Below, in pieces: positions 23,551-35,249 of a stretch of 64,000 bases of DNA; the first letter of the stretch is position 1, and every line of letters begins with the position of its first letter. Both the position numbers and the translations under genes were made by a program. Source of the stretch: Ananas comosus (lineage: Eukaryota; Streptophyta; Magnoliopsida; Poales; Bromeliaceae); the NCBI RefSeq assembly GCF_001540865.1, contig NC_033631.1, positions 2,235,935 through 2,299,934 on the forward strand, given 5' to 3'. The notes under the pieces are model-generated. The model was not told where the DNA came from. It did not search any database and saw only the letters and a program-made list of their open reading frames with translations.

Positions 23551-23762
23551 GGCCCTGTTTGGATGTCTTATTCACTAATAAGAGATATAGACCCTGCTAG
23601 GAGTTTCAACCCTTGTTTTCGGAATAACATGTTACGAATGCCAAGATCTTTCGAGGAGCAAAAATCATATTTACAGAAGAAAATCTTCATACCGAATAAA
23701 TTATTATCAGATAGCTTATTCCGTTGTGACGAAAAAGTTTTTCATGCATCTAAACAAGGCCC
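23551..23762. mobile_element. Small MITE with GGCCCTGTTTGGATG ends
   Basis: It begins GGCCCTGTTTGGATGTC and ends GCATCTAAACAAGGCCC, an inverted terminal repeat of about 17 bp, length 212 bp. An ORF inside is fortuitous. No target duplication is evident. Confidence 0.65.
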
Positions 23763-24139
23763 TCAATGAGTAGGAGTGTTAAGATAGTTTAGTTGGTTTG
23801 TAAATGAAGAGAACTTATGGTTGCATAACTACTTCTGAGGATTTGCGTCAATTGTTGGAACCATGTGAAGGCACTTTTCGCATACTCTCTGATTCAAGAA
23901 TCAAGAATAGTTGCTATTTTTTACGATATATGCTGGTTTGTAGATGATCATTTTGAGTTTCTTGTAGCCGGTTCGTAAGTAAGGAAATCGCTGTTCACGT
24001 AACATGTCGACACACTAGTCGGTAAATATGTTGTTATCTGTCGAATAGCGAGAAACTTCAGTTCTAGTTTGGCATTGTGGTCTTCTTGATTTTGCTGTCA
24101 TTTGCGCGCTCTACGTCTCTCCGGAAAATGCTCTACATT

Positions 24140-24640
24140 GTCTATTGGAAGTGTAAATAAGTTCCAACTCTTAATCTTCTTTTATTGCCGTGCTGTGTTC
24201 GGGGAGTTTTGACATTATTTACACATCATTTTGAGTTTTGCGGCAGAAAAATGAGAATTTAGGCCTTGTTTTGTATTGCTTTGTATAAACTCAAACTACA
24301 CGGATTTGGTTGCGTCGGCAATAAACTTCGCTCTTCTTGTTAAGTATTTATTTTTTGTTTTTTTTTTTTCGCTGCCAAAGAAGGAACATGGATCTGTAGA
24401 TCACAAGCAGTCCATCATCTGCCAGTGCTCTCGCTCGCACAGAATTTGAGTTTGGGGAAACAGAAAAACAGACGCGAACCAAACGAGGCGTTTGAGGTAA
24501 ATTTTCTTTTCGTTCTGTTTAATTTTGCTAGAAAGATGAGTTCAATAACTAACTAGCTATAGCAAGAAAAGAAATCCGCTTTTACGGACCTAATATCCTT
24601 GTAGAAACTGTCGAAAAGAAAAACAGAAACACAAATGTTT
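24140..24640 (+). repeat. Duplicated 0.5-kb block, copy 1
   Basis: From 'gtgtaaataagttc' through 'tgccgtgctgtgttcgggg', 'cagtccatcatctgcc' and 'agaatttgagtttgggg' it matches 33,690-34,165 in the same order. Differences are largely single-base gains and losses. No gene family is recognised. Confidence 0.75.
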
Positions 24641-24707
24641 TCTTAGAGTTTTAGGGTTTATGTTTAGGGTTTTACGGTTTTAGAATTTTAGGGTTTTTAG
24701 GATTTAG

Positions 24708-27143
24708 TGTAGAGACCTGGAGTTTTAGCTGAGGCTTGTCGACAGCTCTGGAGAGTGTCGGGACAAGTCCGGGTCGCGTTGGCTCGAAGTGGACGCCAAA
24801 CGGGCCTTGTGGGAACTTGAGAGCAGCGTGTATCTTGAAGATCTGCGAAATAGCAGATTTTCAGTGAACTGTACCGGTACAAAGTGGAAGCAGGATGCAA
24901 GTTGACTTTTTGGCCATCTTGTCACATCACCCCCCTTTAACCCTTACCTTGGAGCAGAGAGGAGAGAGAGAGGGGAGCTTCTTCATGCTGCTGCTGCTGC
25001 TGTGCTTCTTCTTCCTCTCCTTCTACTTCCCTTAGCAACCTAGAGTGTTGGAGGAGCTCAAGAGAAGCTCGAGCTTCGTCGACGACGCGCCGCGGAGCGG
25101 ATCGAGCGAGTTTTCGACGAGGTGCTGCTCGCAGGGAGGGTTTGTCGAGGTGAGTGGCTCCTCGAGATCGCTTTTATGGCTTTAAACTTCTACGATTTTC
25201 GAACTGCACTGCTGCTGCTGCTGATTCCAGCATCGACCCACAGAGTTTTGACTCGTATTCCGCACAGGAGCATTGGAACCTGACGCAACTTGATTCGTTG
25301 GAACCGAGACTTCGAGACGAATCCATAGGATCCTTACTCACCCGATTTGGAGAAGGTTTGCTCTGTCGAAATCCCTTTTTACTGAGTTGCTGTTTGCCGA
25401 GCAGACTCTGAAGTGCTGATTGCTGATTCCAGCATCGACCCGCCGTGTTTTATCTAGTTCTCTGTGTAGGAGTGTCGAAACGCGACGAAATTTGGCGTGC
25501 TAGATTCGCGACTTCGAGACGAAGATTCTGAGCCCAAGATCGTGATTTTTCGAGCAGGTTTTCCCTATCGAACCCTAGTTTTACTAGGCTGCTGTTTGCC
25601 GAGCAGATTTCAGAGATGCTGTTTCGCAGGTTCCAGCGTCGACGTTTCGTATTCTGGCCCGTTCTCTGCGTAGGAGCGTCGGAATTCAGCGAAACCTGGG
25701 CCATTGGATCCGTGACTTCGAGACGAAGCTTCAGAGCTCTTGTTTGCTGAATTTGGATGAGGTTAGCTTGGTCGGATTTAACGCTTTCTTCGCTACTGTT
25801 TTCTGGACAGATTTCGTGATTTTGAGTGTAATTGGGTTTACCTCTTCGCAGCAGGAGAACCGGGGACTTCGACGGACCAGCGAGGGATCAATTTGGATCC
25901 GGGCCACTTTCTTCGCTGCCAGGAGTTGCTTGAGAGGTGGGTTCATCGGTTTTGCCTCTAAGTACATATTAGTCGACTTGTATGCTTTATTCGTTGAACA
26001 CTAAACGAGGTAGCTCAAATTCATGGATTAGTATATTAAAAACCTGAATTGGGAGCATGCTTAGTGAGTGGTGATAATTGATACTTGTTGGACTTGGATT
26101 TGACTTAGGAGAAAACCCCGAATTGATCGTCATTTACATACACTGCCGGATTTAGCTCTAGGAGCCGTGTTGCATTGTATCGTCGTGGGCTTTGTGCGAT
26201 GGATACCCAGGATAGTGTAGCTTGTGTTTGTGCTCGTGCTGGGACGCCGAGCTTATACTAGCTGAGTGTAGACTGTTACGGGGTGTCGGGCGCCGTCGGG
26301 GCAGGCGGTGGGCCCCAAAGTCGGTTTTGGTTACTTGGGTTTGGCTGGTTAGGGCCTGATTGAGCTCGACAGAGCTACGCTGCATACTCGGCTGGGTAGC
26401 TCCCCCGAGTGCCACTCCGGAGTTAGGCTTTGTGCTTTCGCGTCGGTGTCGGGTAGTGCAGGTTGGACTTGCTCTCCACTGAGGTTTAGAGTGGGGGTAG
26501 CTGTGCAGTCACAACCGGGCACGGGACGGGTGCGTTCACAGTCCCAGGGATGGGTGCGTTCACAGTCCCCTTCAGATTGGGTCTAGTTGACTTGAGTCTA
26601 TAGGTGTTAGTTCTGGGCATGATAGCATAGCGACTTGTAGCTGTAGAGAGTTTCCAGCTTCATTTTCTTCTATCTTGCTTACCCTGTAGACTTAGTGGGC
26701 GGACCGATGTTGCTTAGGGCGGCACCCACTGAGGACTACTTGTTTTTATAGTAGTTCTCACGCCCTCTTTCCTCCACCGTTGTTGCAGGGCCTTCTGTTT
26801 CGGCTGCTGCTCCTTCTGAGGCGGACCGCGGGAAAGGCGTGGCGAGTTAGAGCCTACCCTTCGAGTACAGTGCTAGAGGACTCCCGCTGCAGGTAGTGAC
26901 AGTTTTTGTTCGGGCGCTTTTGTACATACAGTTGAACTCGCTGGAGCGAGTAGTGTTCTTTTGTATCCGTGGCTGTTGTATGTATATAATGTTTGTTATT
27001 TCTACCTGCTTGTTTATAGTTTACTTCAGCTCGATACTACTGCTTGTAGTATTGTATGTTTATACAGGTTCAGCTACGCTTCGTATACCGGAGAAATTCT
27101 CTTGTATATGGCGGATTTGTCGGCGTCCCCGGGGGACTGTGCA
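24708..27143 (+). mobile_element. Solo LTR, family beta, copy 1 (likely Ty3/gypsy)
   Basis: It starts TGTAGAGACCTGGAGTTTTA and ends near GTCCCCGGGGGACTGTGCA. Strand-reversed relatives lie at 43,189-45,406 and 61,181-63,181. Shared landmarks are 'agctctggagagt-gtcgggacaagtc', ACTGTACCGGTAC, 'ggcacccactgaggactact' and 'ggcggatttgtcggcgt'. No primer site, polypurine tract or gag-pol ORF is attached. No clear 5-bp target duplication is seen, and its 3' terminus differs from the GGGCGTGACA of copy 2, so the end may be rearranged. Confidence 0.7.
25218..25770 (+). repeat. Threefold tandem repeat, period about 205 bp, inside the LTR
   Basis: Units begin near 25,218, 25,422 and 25,627. Each contains GATTCCAGCATCGACCC-like sequence, 'cgacttcgagacga' and 'ctgtttgccgagcag'. 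The repeats help explain why this LTR is longer than its two relatives. Confidence 0.75.
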
Positions 27144-27477
27144 GCCATTTCATGTAGGCAAAATATTAAATAAAATTAGTTAAAAGGGGCAAATTATTAT
27201 TTTCGAGTAAATTTGTTTATTTATCTGTATTAACTAGACGTATTTAAACGAACATTTGCAGAGAGGGTGTTTATAATACAATTTATGGATTTTGAGGACC
27301 AACACTTATATTAACAACTTTGAAGGGGGATTTGTGATATTTTTAAAGTTTTGAAGTGCATGTTTGAGTTTGAATTTGCCCCTTTTTAACTTTGGGAATG
27401 AAATCACAAAAAAGCCATTATTATTTTTACTTTTTTCAATTTGACCCACTAACTCAAAACTTGATGAATGCTTTTTT

Positions 27478-27808
27478 GGGTAAATTACAGAAAACCTCCA
27501 TACAAATATCCGTCCTGACTTTCAAAACTTATATTTTTTTTCTTAAAACTTTAATAGAGAGAGTAAAATGATCAAATCGCCCTTATTTCTTCTATAAGAA
27601 AAAATAATTTTTAATATATTTCTGTCATTTTGAGGGGGCATTTTTGATATAAATTATAAGAAATGAACGTAATAGTCATGGAACCCTGACGTTTGGGGGC
27701 TAAATGTAAACAACTGAAATGTTAAGGAGATAAAATATAGGTTTTTGAAAGTTAGAAAGGAAGAGTGAAAAAGTGAGTGTTTATAAGGGGTTTTTTTATA
27801 ATTTAGCC
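27478..27808 (+). mobile_element. MITE, family A, copy 4
   Basis: It begins GGGTAAATTACAGAAAACCT and ends TTTTTTTATAATTTAGCC, and is the duplicate of copy 2 within the segmental duplication. Confidence 0.75.
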
Positions 27809-29055
27809 AAACTTTTTTCAAGGCTAACAATTTTGACTAGATGGGTTACTTTATATTAAATAAAAATTTGTAGGTCAAATTGTAATTTTTTCACTGCATG
27901 TAACGCATTTTACAAGCAATCCCAGATATAGCTTGGAGATTTAAAAAAAAAAAAAATTGGAGCTAAGTGATTCAAACTTTACTCCTGAGGTATAAAAAAT
28001 ATTACTAATATATGTATAAAAAAAAAATTCGCAGTGAAAATGTGAAAAGAAAAAAGAGGAATTTGTATGATTTTTTTTTTTGAGTAAAAGTATTTTGAAA
28101 TTTGAAAAAATATGTTTTTTAACCAATTTGCCTAGCAATTTCTTGTTGCAGCAATTTTAAAATCTGAAAATTTAATTCGTCTTTGTATTAATTCCCAATT
28201 CAATTAGTATTTAAATTTCATTTTTATCAAATATAGTTATTAAATTTGGTATCTGTTTAATATCCATATATTCGGATTCGTATTTGTGTACAGAGATAAT
28301 ATCTAATATACCCTTCAAAATTTCCAAAATACGTTAATATAGCATTCAAAACTTTGAAAATATCTAGTATAACCCCTGTTGACCAAAATGCCCTCCGTGA
28401 TTTTCAATTTATTTCACACATATCCCTATCGGTTGAAGGGTATTTTGGAAATAGAGAGATAAATCAAAATTGGCTTTTGGTTATTTACTCTGGATTATGA
28501 TTTAAAATTTTTAAATTTATTCTGAAATTATAAAAATATCCTTCTAAGCCCCAATATACCGTCCAAAATTTCAAAAATATCTAATATACTTCTGTTTGAC
28601 CAAAATACCCTTATTGATTTTAAAAAATTCTTTCAAATATTCTCAAAATCCTAGGATTTATGATGCGGCTAATTTGGTGTTAGAGTTTTTAGAAAAATGC
28701 GACTCAACTAATTTGAGTCGAAAATTTTATTGAGTTCGGATAATTTTTACAATCGATGTCAGAAATCTTTAAACGGTCATAACTTTTCACCGAGTATTCG
28801 ATTTTAGCACCAGCCCAAGATTTTAGCCATTCCGGCGGACTTTGGGACCTAAATTTAATTGTTCAACCTCCGTTTTTATATTTATGGTTATTTGAAAAAT
28901 TTTGTGTTTTTTTTTCTCTTTGTTGTCCGATTATTTGATTATGTTTATTTGATTGGATTTAGAGATAAATTAGAATTTATTATCTTCATTTAATAGGATT
29001 TAGTTATCGCCTTATATATATACTATATATTATATTATAGTATATATATGGTATA

Positions 29056-29595
29056 GAGTCCGTCTCCGGTACTTTCGAAAGTACGGGAGGCCCCGTGCTT
29101 GTAAGTTGTTTTCGATGATAGGACATCCGATTCGACGATCGGCTCCGTTAGGTATGATCTATCCTATTGGAACTATCTAGAAACCAAATTTTAGATTTTT
29201 TTGACATCATTTACTAAGCGATCAAAATGTCTAAAAAATGACTAGTTTAACGGCCGATGTGGCACATTTTTAAGTTCAACGATGTAGAAGTATCCAAATT
29301 ACATGAAAATTTAATAGAAAATTCTACTTAACATCAGTAGCAAGATCAATACTTTCGATTTAAAATTTGAATCCTTTATCACAGTTTTTTATGAGATTTT
29401 TATTTTCAGCCGTTCATTTTGAGGCCACTCGTTCACTAGACAAACGAAATCAAAAAATTATGAAATTTGTTTTCTAGAAAGTTCCAATAGCATAGATCAA
29501 GTTTAAAGGAACCGATTGCCGAATCGAATGTCCCATCATCGAAAACAACTTACAAGCATGGGGCCTCCCGTACATTCGAAAGCATAGGAGCCTAG

Positions 29596-29596
<1 letters not shown>
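29056..29596. mobile_element. (TA)n-flanked hairpin-ended MITE, long class (TTTCGAAAG type)
   Basis: Near-identical sister of 13,209-13,747. Left end GAGTCCGTCTCCGGTACTTT, right end CATAGGAGCCTAGC followed by a (TA)n run of about 36 bp. TA-rich sequence without a GA run precedes it. Confidence 0.8.
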
Positions 29597-29632
<36 letters not shown>

Positions 29633-30064
29633 CATGGCATTTGGGTGGCAATAAAATATTTTAGAATTGAATAATAATATTTCGTCTTTGTCGAAGACTT
29701 GGTTCTTCGTTTATCATCTCTTTTGATTCTTGTGTTTCCTTCCTTCTAACGCAGTTTAGGCCTGCATATATAAGAAGGATATTTTTGATAATTTCAGAAT
29801 AAATGGAGCAAAGTGATTCAAACTCTACTTCTGAGGTACAAAAAATTGTTACTAATATATATATAAAATAATTGGGTAAATTGCATTGTTACTCCCTAAA
29901 CTTTTGGCGAAGTTTCACTTTACCACTCGAACTCCTAAAATGGACATCTAACATCCTAAACTCTAATATTTCATTCATGTTACCCCTTCCGTCAGTTTTC
30001 CATCAAGCTCCGTTAATCGAAAATTGACGAAAGGAGTAAAACGAGTAAAATATTAGAGTATAGG

Positions 30065-32466
30065 TGTAACATATCACTTCCCCGTGAGTCGTGCCGAGTT
30101 CTGTCGAAATGAGCGGAACGCGGAAAGGAATGAGTTACTATAGGCTAAAAGTGAATTGGAGCCTATATATAAAATATAAAGGGACCCGAGAGAGTGAAAC
30201 TGCAATTCTGGAAGAATTCCAGAAATTTTACTCTCGGGAACCGGTCCCTTGGGTGAGAGACCGGTTCCCGAACGTTGTTCAGCCAAGCAGAAGGAAAAAT
30301 CGGCTAAGTCCTGGAAATTGAGCTCTCGGAAACCGGTCCTTCTGCGGGAGACCGGTCCCCGGAGACCTGTTTCATCGGGGGAAGACCGGTCCCCTTCTGC
30401 GCAGGTTGCAGGGTAGCTCTCGGGAACCGATCCCTGAAGGGGAGAGACCGGTCCCCGAGCCCGAAAATGCCCAGTAAGGGCTAGTTGCAAAAGTGAAAAG
30501 TTGAGGGGTTTAAATGCAAATATGGCATGAGAGGGGTTATGTAGGCTACGGCATGAGTGAGAACTCATTTGTTCTCACTCTCACTCTCAAACCTTCCCTC
30601 TCTCTCTCTAAAAATCCTTCTCTTCTCTCTCCCTCTCTCTCTAGGGCTTGGACCAAGAGGGGATTTGGAGGAGAAAAGCTTAGAGAAGAAGCTCTCCAAG
30701 GTGTAGGGCAAACTTGGTCAAGGCTTTAAAGGAAAGCTTGGGCTCCAAAGGTGAGTTCTTATGATTTTAAGTTAGGTTTTGGGTTTTTGCTTCTAGTTGA
30801 AGTATGTGGAGAGGTCTATGGTGGTTTTCCTCTATGTTTTGTCAAGCTAGGGGCTTGATTAGAGAAGATGATATTGTGGAGGACCTATATTTGGGGTTTT
30901 GTAATTTTGAGGTTCAAACTTGGATTTGATCTCATTCTAACATAATTGGTAGGTCTACGAACGCATCGGTGCGCTCGGTTCGGCGATACGACGAGCGTGC
31001 GCAAAGATATTAAGAAAACAAGTTGAAATAGTACAGATCGTCGTAGCTCGCGGCGAACAAGCCCAAAAATCGTGGAATCGGAACCGTGGCATCCTTGTGA
31101 CACACAAAGGTGGGGGGTGCTATCCGGAAACACCGGATCTCTTTCTATGTCTATGTCCCTTCTTTGAGCATGTTGATACTATAGCGTTCTTGCATGTAGG
31201 GTAATGTACAGTACATGTTGGTTGTAACAATTATCTGCGTAAGATTATTGTATTGATATAGAACCATGTAAACAAAGATAGCGAAAGACCCTATATGCAT
31301 GTGAATGTAAGAAATGACCGTGACCGTAGTAAACAAAGGCGACATTGACAATAGTGACTCGATGGACATCGATAAGTGAATAGTTAAACAAGGTTTAACC
31401 CGAGTGACATTATGTGTGACATTATGTTTGTTGTGGCATAAGGACCACCATGACATTGGCAAATGATAGTTGTGCATGAATAGGTATGAACCATTCATCG
31501 GCATTGAGATAGTGAGAATTGTGACAGGTTGGCCATACCTCCTGAAATTGAGGATGGGATCATACTCACAGGTATTGGTTCCGGCTTATGCGAGGTCGCT
31601 CCTCCACGAGCGGTATACTCCGGAGAAGAAATGCACCACGGGTGGACGTGCCCGGCGAAGATCCTTCGGGCGATTGTGCCTTGTGCCTCCCCCGTTAGAT
31701 GGATATGTGGATTGTGAGTTGGGGTAAACCAGGAGCACCCCAGGTTGAATTGGGTAAAGGCCAAAGGAAAGTGAAAAAGGACATGTATCCATCGTTTTCA
31801 TGTATTTGATTATGAATATCTATCTGTGGGTTGCTTTCTTGCAGGCATTGTATTAGAAGTGCATTAGTTGGTTTGTTATTCTTCTTTATTGAAATACAAA
31901 TGCCTGAATTAGACATAGTGGGCGAATCGGCGTGGTCGGCGGCCGAACCCACTGGGAACTTCTTCTAGTTCTCATTATTACTAACCCTGCAGATCCATAC
32001 GCGAGCGGGGCGGCGGAGGATCGAGGGCGGGGCGACGGAGGATCGAGGCAAGGGAGTCGCGCGTAGATAGCGGCTCCGGAGTTATATAGGCATACCCTAC
32101 TCTTGATGTATTCAACTTTTGTATGTTGAAATTGTAAGACGAAAATGATGTAATATAAAGATGATGTAAACGGTCTTTTGGTTAAAAGAAATCGTGTTGT
32201 AATGAGTGTAAATGAATGTGATAGATTACTTGTGTTTGATTTAAATGAAATCAAATGATATGTATATTGAATATTTGGTTAGCTTCGATGCTTTTACTGT
32301 GGTTGTTGTTTGCCCTCGTGTAAACCTTGTATATTCCACAATTCTCTTTTGATTTGCTTGTAATATACTTGTTGTTAGAGCCTTGGGCGGAGAGGGGAGG
32401 TACTATCCGTTCGGCGTCTGTCATGTGCTTGAATCCGACCAAAGTGGCGAAGCTCGGGGCATGACA
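30065..32466 (+). mobile_element. Solo LTR, family alpha, with perfect 5-bp target duplication
   Basis: It runs from TGTAACATATCAC to GGGGCATGACA, 2,402 bp, and is flanked by ATAGG at 30,060-30,064 and 32,467-32,471. The uninterrupted MITE at 34,966-35,249 reads through the site with a single ATAGG. A TATA-like CCTATATATAAAATATAAA lies at about 30,164-30,182 and a CT-rich leader at about 30,575-30,645. No internal region, primer site or polypurine tract is attached, so this is a solo LTR left by recombination between two LTRs. ORFs inside are not conserved coding sequence. Ty3/gypsy origin is likely from size and TG...CA ends, but unproven. Confidence 0.9.
30237..30457. repeat. Cluster of seven ACCGGT-core palindromes in LTR alpha
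   Basis: GGAACCGGTCCC, AGACCGGTTCCC, GGAAACCGGTCC, GAGACCGGTCCCC, AAGACCGGTCCCC, GGAACCGATCCC and AGACCGGTCCCC recur every 20-50 bp, often led by GCTCTCGG. Neighbouring units alternate in orientation, so they can pair with each other. Confidence 0.85.
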
Positions 32467-32552
32467 ATAGGGCGTTAGATGTCTATTTTAGGAGTTTGGG
32501 GGGTTAAGTGAAACTTGCCAAAAGTTCAGGATGTAGCAGTGCAATTTACCCC

Positions 32553-33070
32553 CTAGGCACTCTTGACTATAAATTATTTTATTATAATATGTTACTTATG
32601 GATTGACTACTAACCCTCAAGTTAGTGATTATGCTTGATTTTGAATTTATATATATTTTTTATCCTAAAATAAATCATACCATAATTTATCCTACATTTT
32701 ATTATAATAAAATAAAAGCGAAAAAAATGAATTAGATGGCTTAAAGATAAGAAAAGAGCGATACTAACTACATACAATGCTCGAACACTCTACTGTCGTG
32801 TTGTACTCGCTAATTAATATGGTTGATTTACAATAGGTGCCCTCACTCGGATATAGAGATTTTAATTCTCAGTTAATTTTCTATAGTACTCGTTTGTCCC
32901 TTTTATCTTTAGAAGCATATCCTCTTCTCCTTAAATTTTCTCTCCAATATATCTTCCCTCTCTCATTCTACCACCGATCAAACTTGTATGGATGGTTAAA
33001 AAGTTAGGAGCACAAGGGCTATTATACTCCTAACAGTACAGTAGCCCTACTCTCTCTCTATATATATATA
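32553..33070. other. AT-rich sequence with the end of a short-class MITE
   Basis: The right end AAGGGCTATTATACTCCTAA then CAGTACAGTAGCCC (32,995-33,048) matches the short hairpin-ended class at 48,974-49,190. The rest (32,553-32,880) is AT-rich and featureless. Confidence 0.45.
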
Positions 33071-33618
33071 GGCTAGGGCTATTATACTCTTATGAGTTTA
33101 GAGCCCTTCGTACTCATAAGTTACATTCGATGATGTAGTTTCCGAATCGACGATCCACTCTGTTAAATATGATCCGAAATATTTGAAATTTTTAAAAAAT
33201 AAATTTTGTAATTTTTCGAAATCATAATAAAATACTTCAAGCGAGCATGAAATGAACGGTCAAAATCGAACGACGTCCTAAAAATGAATGATCGGATCCT
33301 TTAATTTAAGATCGGAGTTATTGATTTTTTATCTAGATAGTGAATAGAATTTTCTATAAAAAATTCAACATATTCCGATTCTTTTACATCGTTAAACTAG
33401 CAAATATCTCATACCGGCCGTTAAAAATTGTCAATTTTATGAGCTTTTGATTGTAAGGTAAATGATATCGAAAAATTATAAAATTTGATTTTTAGAAGTT
33501 TAAAATATTCTAGATAATGTTTAACGGTATGGATCATCGATTCGGAAGCTCTATCATCGAAAACGACTTATGAGTACGAGAGCGATCGTACTCATAAGAG
33601 TATAGTAGTCGGACTCTA
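33071..33618. mobile_element. (TA)n-flanked hairpin-ended MITE, long class (CTTATGAGTA type)
   Basis: The left end reads GGCTAGGGCTATTATACTCT and the right end carries CTTATGAGTACGA - GAGCGA - TCGTACTCATAAG, a perfect 13-bp stem with a 6-base loop, then GAGTATAGTAGTC. Interior phrases CGACGATCCACTCTGTTAAA and 'tttttcgaaatcat' belong to the superfamily. (TA)n flanks both ends. An indel-rich copy lies at 35,786-36,327. Confidence 0.8.
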
Positions 33619-33664
33619 TATATATATATATATATATAGGGCGCTCCACGTTTTCTATCCGGAA

Positions 33665-34180
33665 AGTTTAGCCTTACATTTGTCTATTCGGAGTGTAAAT
33701 AAGTTCAACTCCATAGCTTCTTTTATTGCCGTGCTGTGTTCGGGGATTTTGACGTTTTTTACACATACATTTTGAGTTTTCGACAGAAAAATGAGAATTT
33801 TAGGCCTTGTTTTGTGTGTCTTGTAAAACTCAAACCTCACTTGATTTGGTTTGTGTCGCCAATGAACTTCGCTCTTTCTTGTTTAAGTATTTATTTTTTT
33901 GTCTTTTTTCGCTGCAAAGAGGACATGGATTTCTGTAGGTTCACAAAGCAGTCCATCATCTGCCGTGCTCTCGTCGCGGACAGAATTTGAGTTTGGGGAA
34001 CAGAACAAACAGACAGCGAACCAAAACGGGTATTGAAGGTAAATTTTCTTTTCGTTCTTGTTTACTTGCAAGAAAGATGAGTTCAATAACTAACTTTGAC
34101 TATACAAGAAAAAATTCCGCTTTACGTGACCTAAATTCATTGTAGAAACTGATCAAAAGAAAACCGAAAACACAAATGAT
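33665..34180 (+). repeat. Duplicated 0.5-kb block, copy 2
   Basis: Matches 24,140-24,640 in the same orientation. An 84-codon ORF across it encodes a tail with KQSIICRALVADRI but is not preserved in the other copy, so it is not called a gene. Confidence 0.7.
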
Positions 34181-34639
34181 ATCGGAACACGTACTTCGGA
34201 GTAAGATTCGGATGACACTGTCTATAGGTTATTATCAATAGCATTTTGTGCCATACACTGTCTTTTTTTTTTACTTTTCGGAAAGGTCTATAAATTCTGA
34301 TGTAATGCACCTTAGACGAAGTTTATTCTTTCCTAGCAATTTTTGACATTTCTAGCAAAGTTTAATATCCTTTCTCCCTCTCTTTGCAATGAACGGCCGC
34401 AATACGACGGTCAAAAGAAATTTAAAAGTGTTTTTAAGTATATCAGATTGTGGAGAAAAGAGCGTAAAAATAACGAGATACATTCCTCTCTTACAAGCAA
34501 GTCTCGAGCGAAAATCGGACACTGGTGCTGTTTGCGGTTGATCTCATGCGACAGGGGAAAATTGTTACACCAATGCTGTTGCACAGGCAACGGCCTGCTT
34601 TGAACCCCCTGCTGCTGAACAATCTCTGTAAAAGTCCCA
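34181..34639. other. Unassigned sequence
   Basis: Mixed composition with a polyT tract (34,265-34,273) and an 86-codon ORF with no recognisable features. It has no match elsewhere in the window. Confidence 0.3.
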
Positions 34640-34965
34640 ATCGCAATAGGATTTAGTTATCGCCTATATATATATATAAGTCCTCTCCGTACTTTCAAAA
34701 GTTACGAGAGGTCCGGTACTTGTAAGTTTTTTCGATGATCAGGACGTCCGATCGACGATCGCTACCAATTTTCACTAGATGGGATCATTTATATTACATA
34801 GCAAATTGTGGGTCAACTTGTAATTTTTTCGCTGCATATAGAGGCATTTTACATGCAATCTCAAAATACAGCTTAGAATGAAAAAAAAAAATGAGGCAAA
34901 GTGATTAACTCTACATTCTGAGGGTATAAATCAAAAAATGTTACTAATATATATATAAAAAAATT

Positions 34966-35249
34966 GGTAAATTGTATTGTTACGGTCTAAAACTTTTGGC
35001 GGAAGTTTGCCACTTTAGCCACTCGAGACTCCTAAAATGGATATCTAAACATCCTAAACTCTAATATGTTCATTCATGTTACCCTTCCGTCAGTTTTCCG
35101 TCAAGCTCGTTAATTAGAAATAGATGGACAGGAGTAAAACGAATAAAATATTAAGAGTATAGGGCGTTAGATGCTATTTTAGGAGTTTTGGTGTTGTGTA
35201 AGTGAAACTCCATCAAAATTCAGGATGTAGGCAGTGGCCAATTTACCCC
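34966..35249. mobile_element. MITE, family M, uninterrupted copy (empty site for LTR alpha)
   Basis: It begins GGTAAATTGTATTGTTACGG and ends GGCCAATTTACCCC. At the position where the other copy holds the 2.4-kb LTR it reads GAGTATAGGGCGTTAGATG, with ATAGG only once. Confidence 0.8.

Larger units (their letters stand above)
24650..29800 (+). repeat. Duplicated segment, copy 2, with inserted solo LTR
   Basis: This is the sister of 10,529-13,935. The shared sequence is interrupted by a solo LTR at 24,708-27,143 and resumes at CATTTCATGTAGG, which matches 10,636-10,648. After 29,800 the homology switches abruptly to the block beginning AATGGAGCAAAGTGATTC, which also occurs further upstream within the same duplicated unit. 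Confidence 0.8.
29874..32552. mobile_element. MITE, family M, split by a solo LTR
   Basis: The left part GGGTAAATTGCATTGTTACT then CCCTAAACTTTTGGC is inverted at the right as GCCAAAAGTTCAGGATGTAG and CAGTGCAATTTACCCC. Without the LTR and one target copy the element is about 270 bp. The same MITE lies uninterrupted at 34,966-35,249. Confidence 0.8.

Noticed and set aside
30074..30568. 164-codon minus-strand ORF
   Set aside because: It is entirely inside solo LTR alpha, across the ACCGGT palindrome cluster, with repetitive product; no retroelement protein motif.
31151..32254. Cluster of 60-120-codon ORFs
   Set aside because: All lie inside solo LTR alpha and overlap on both strands.
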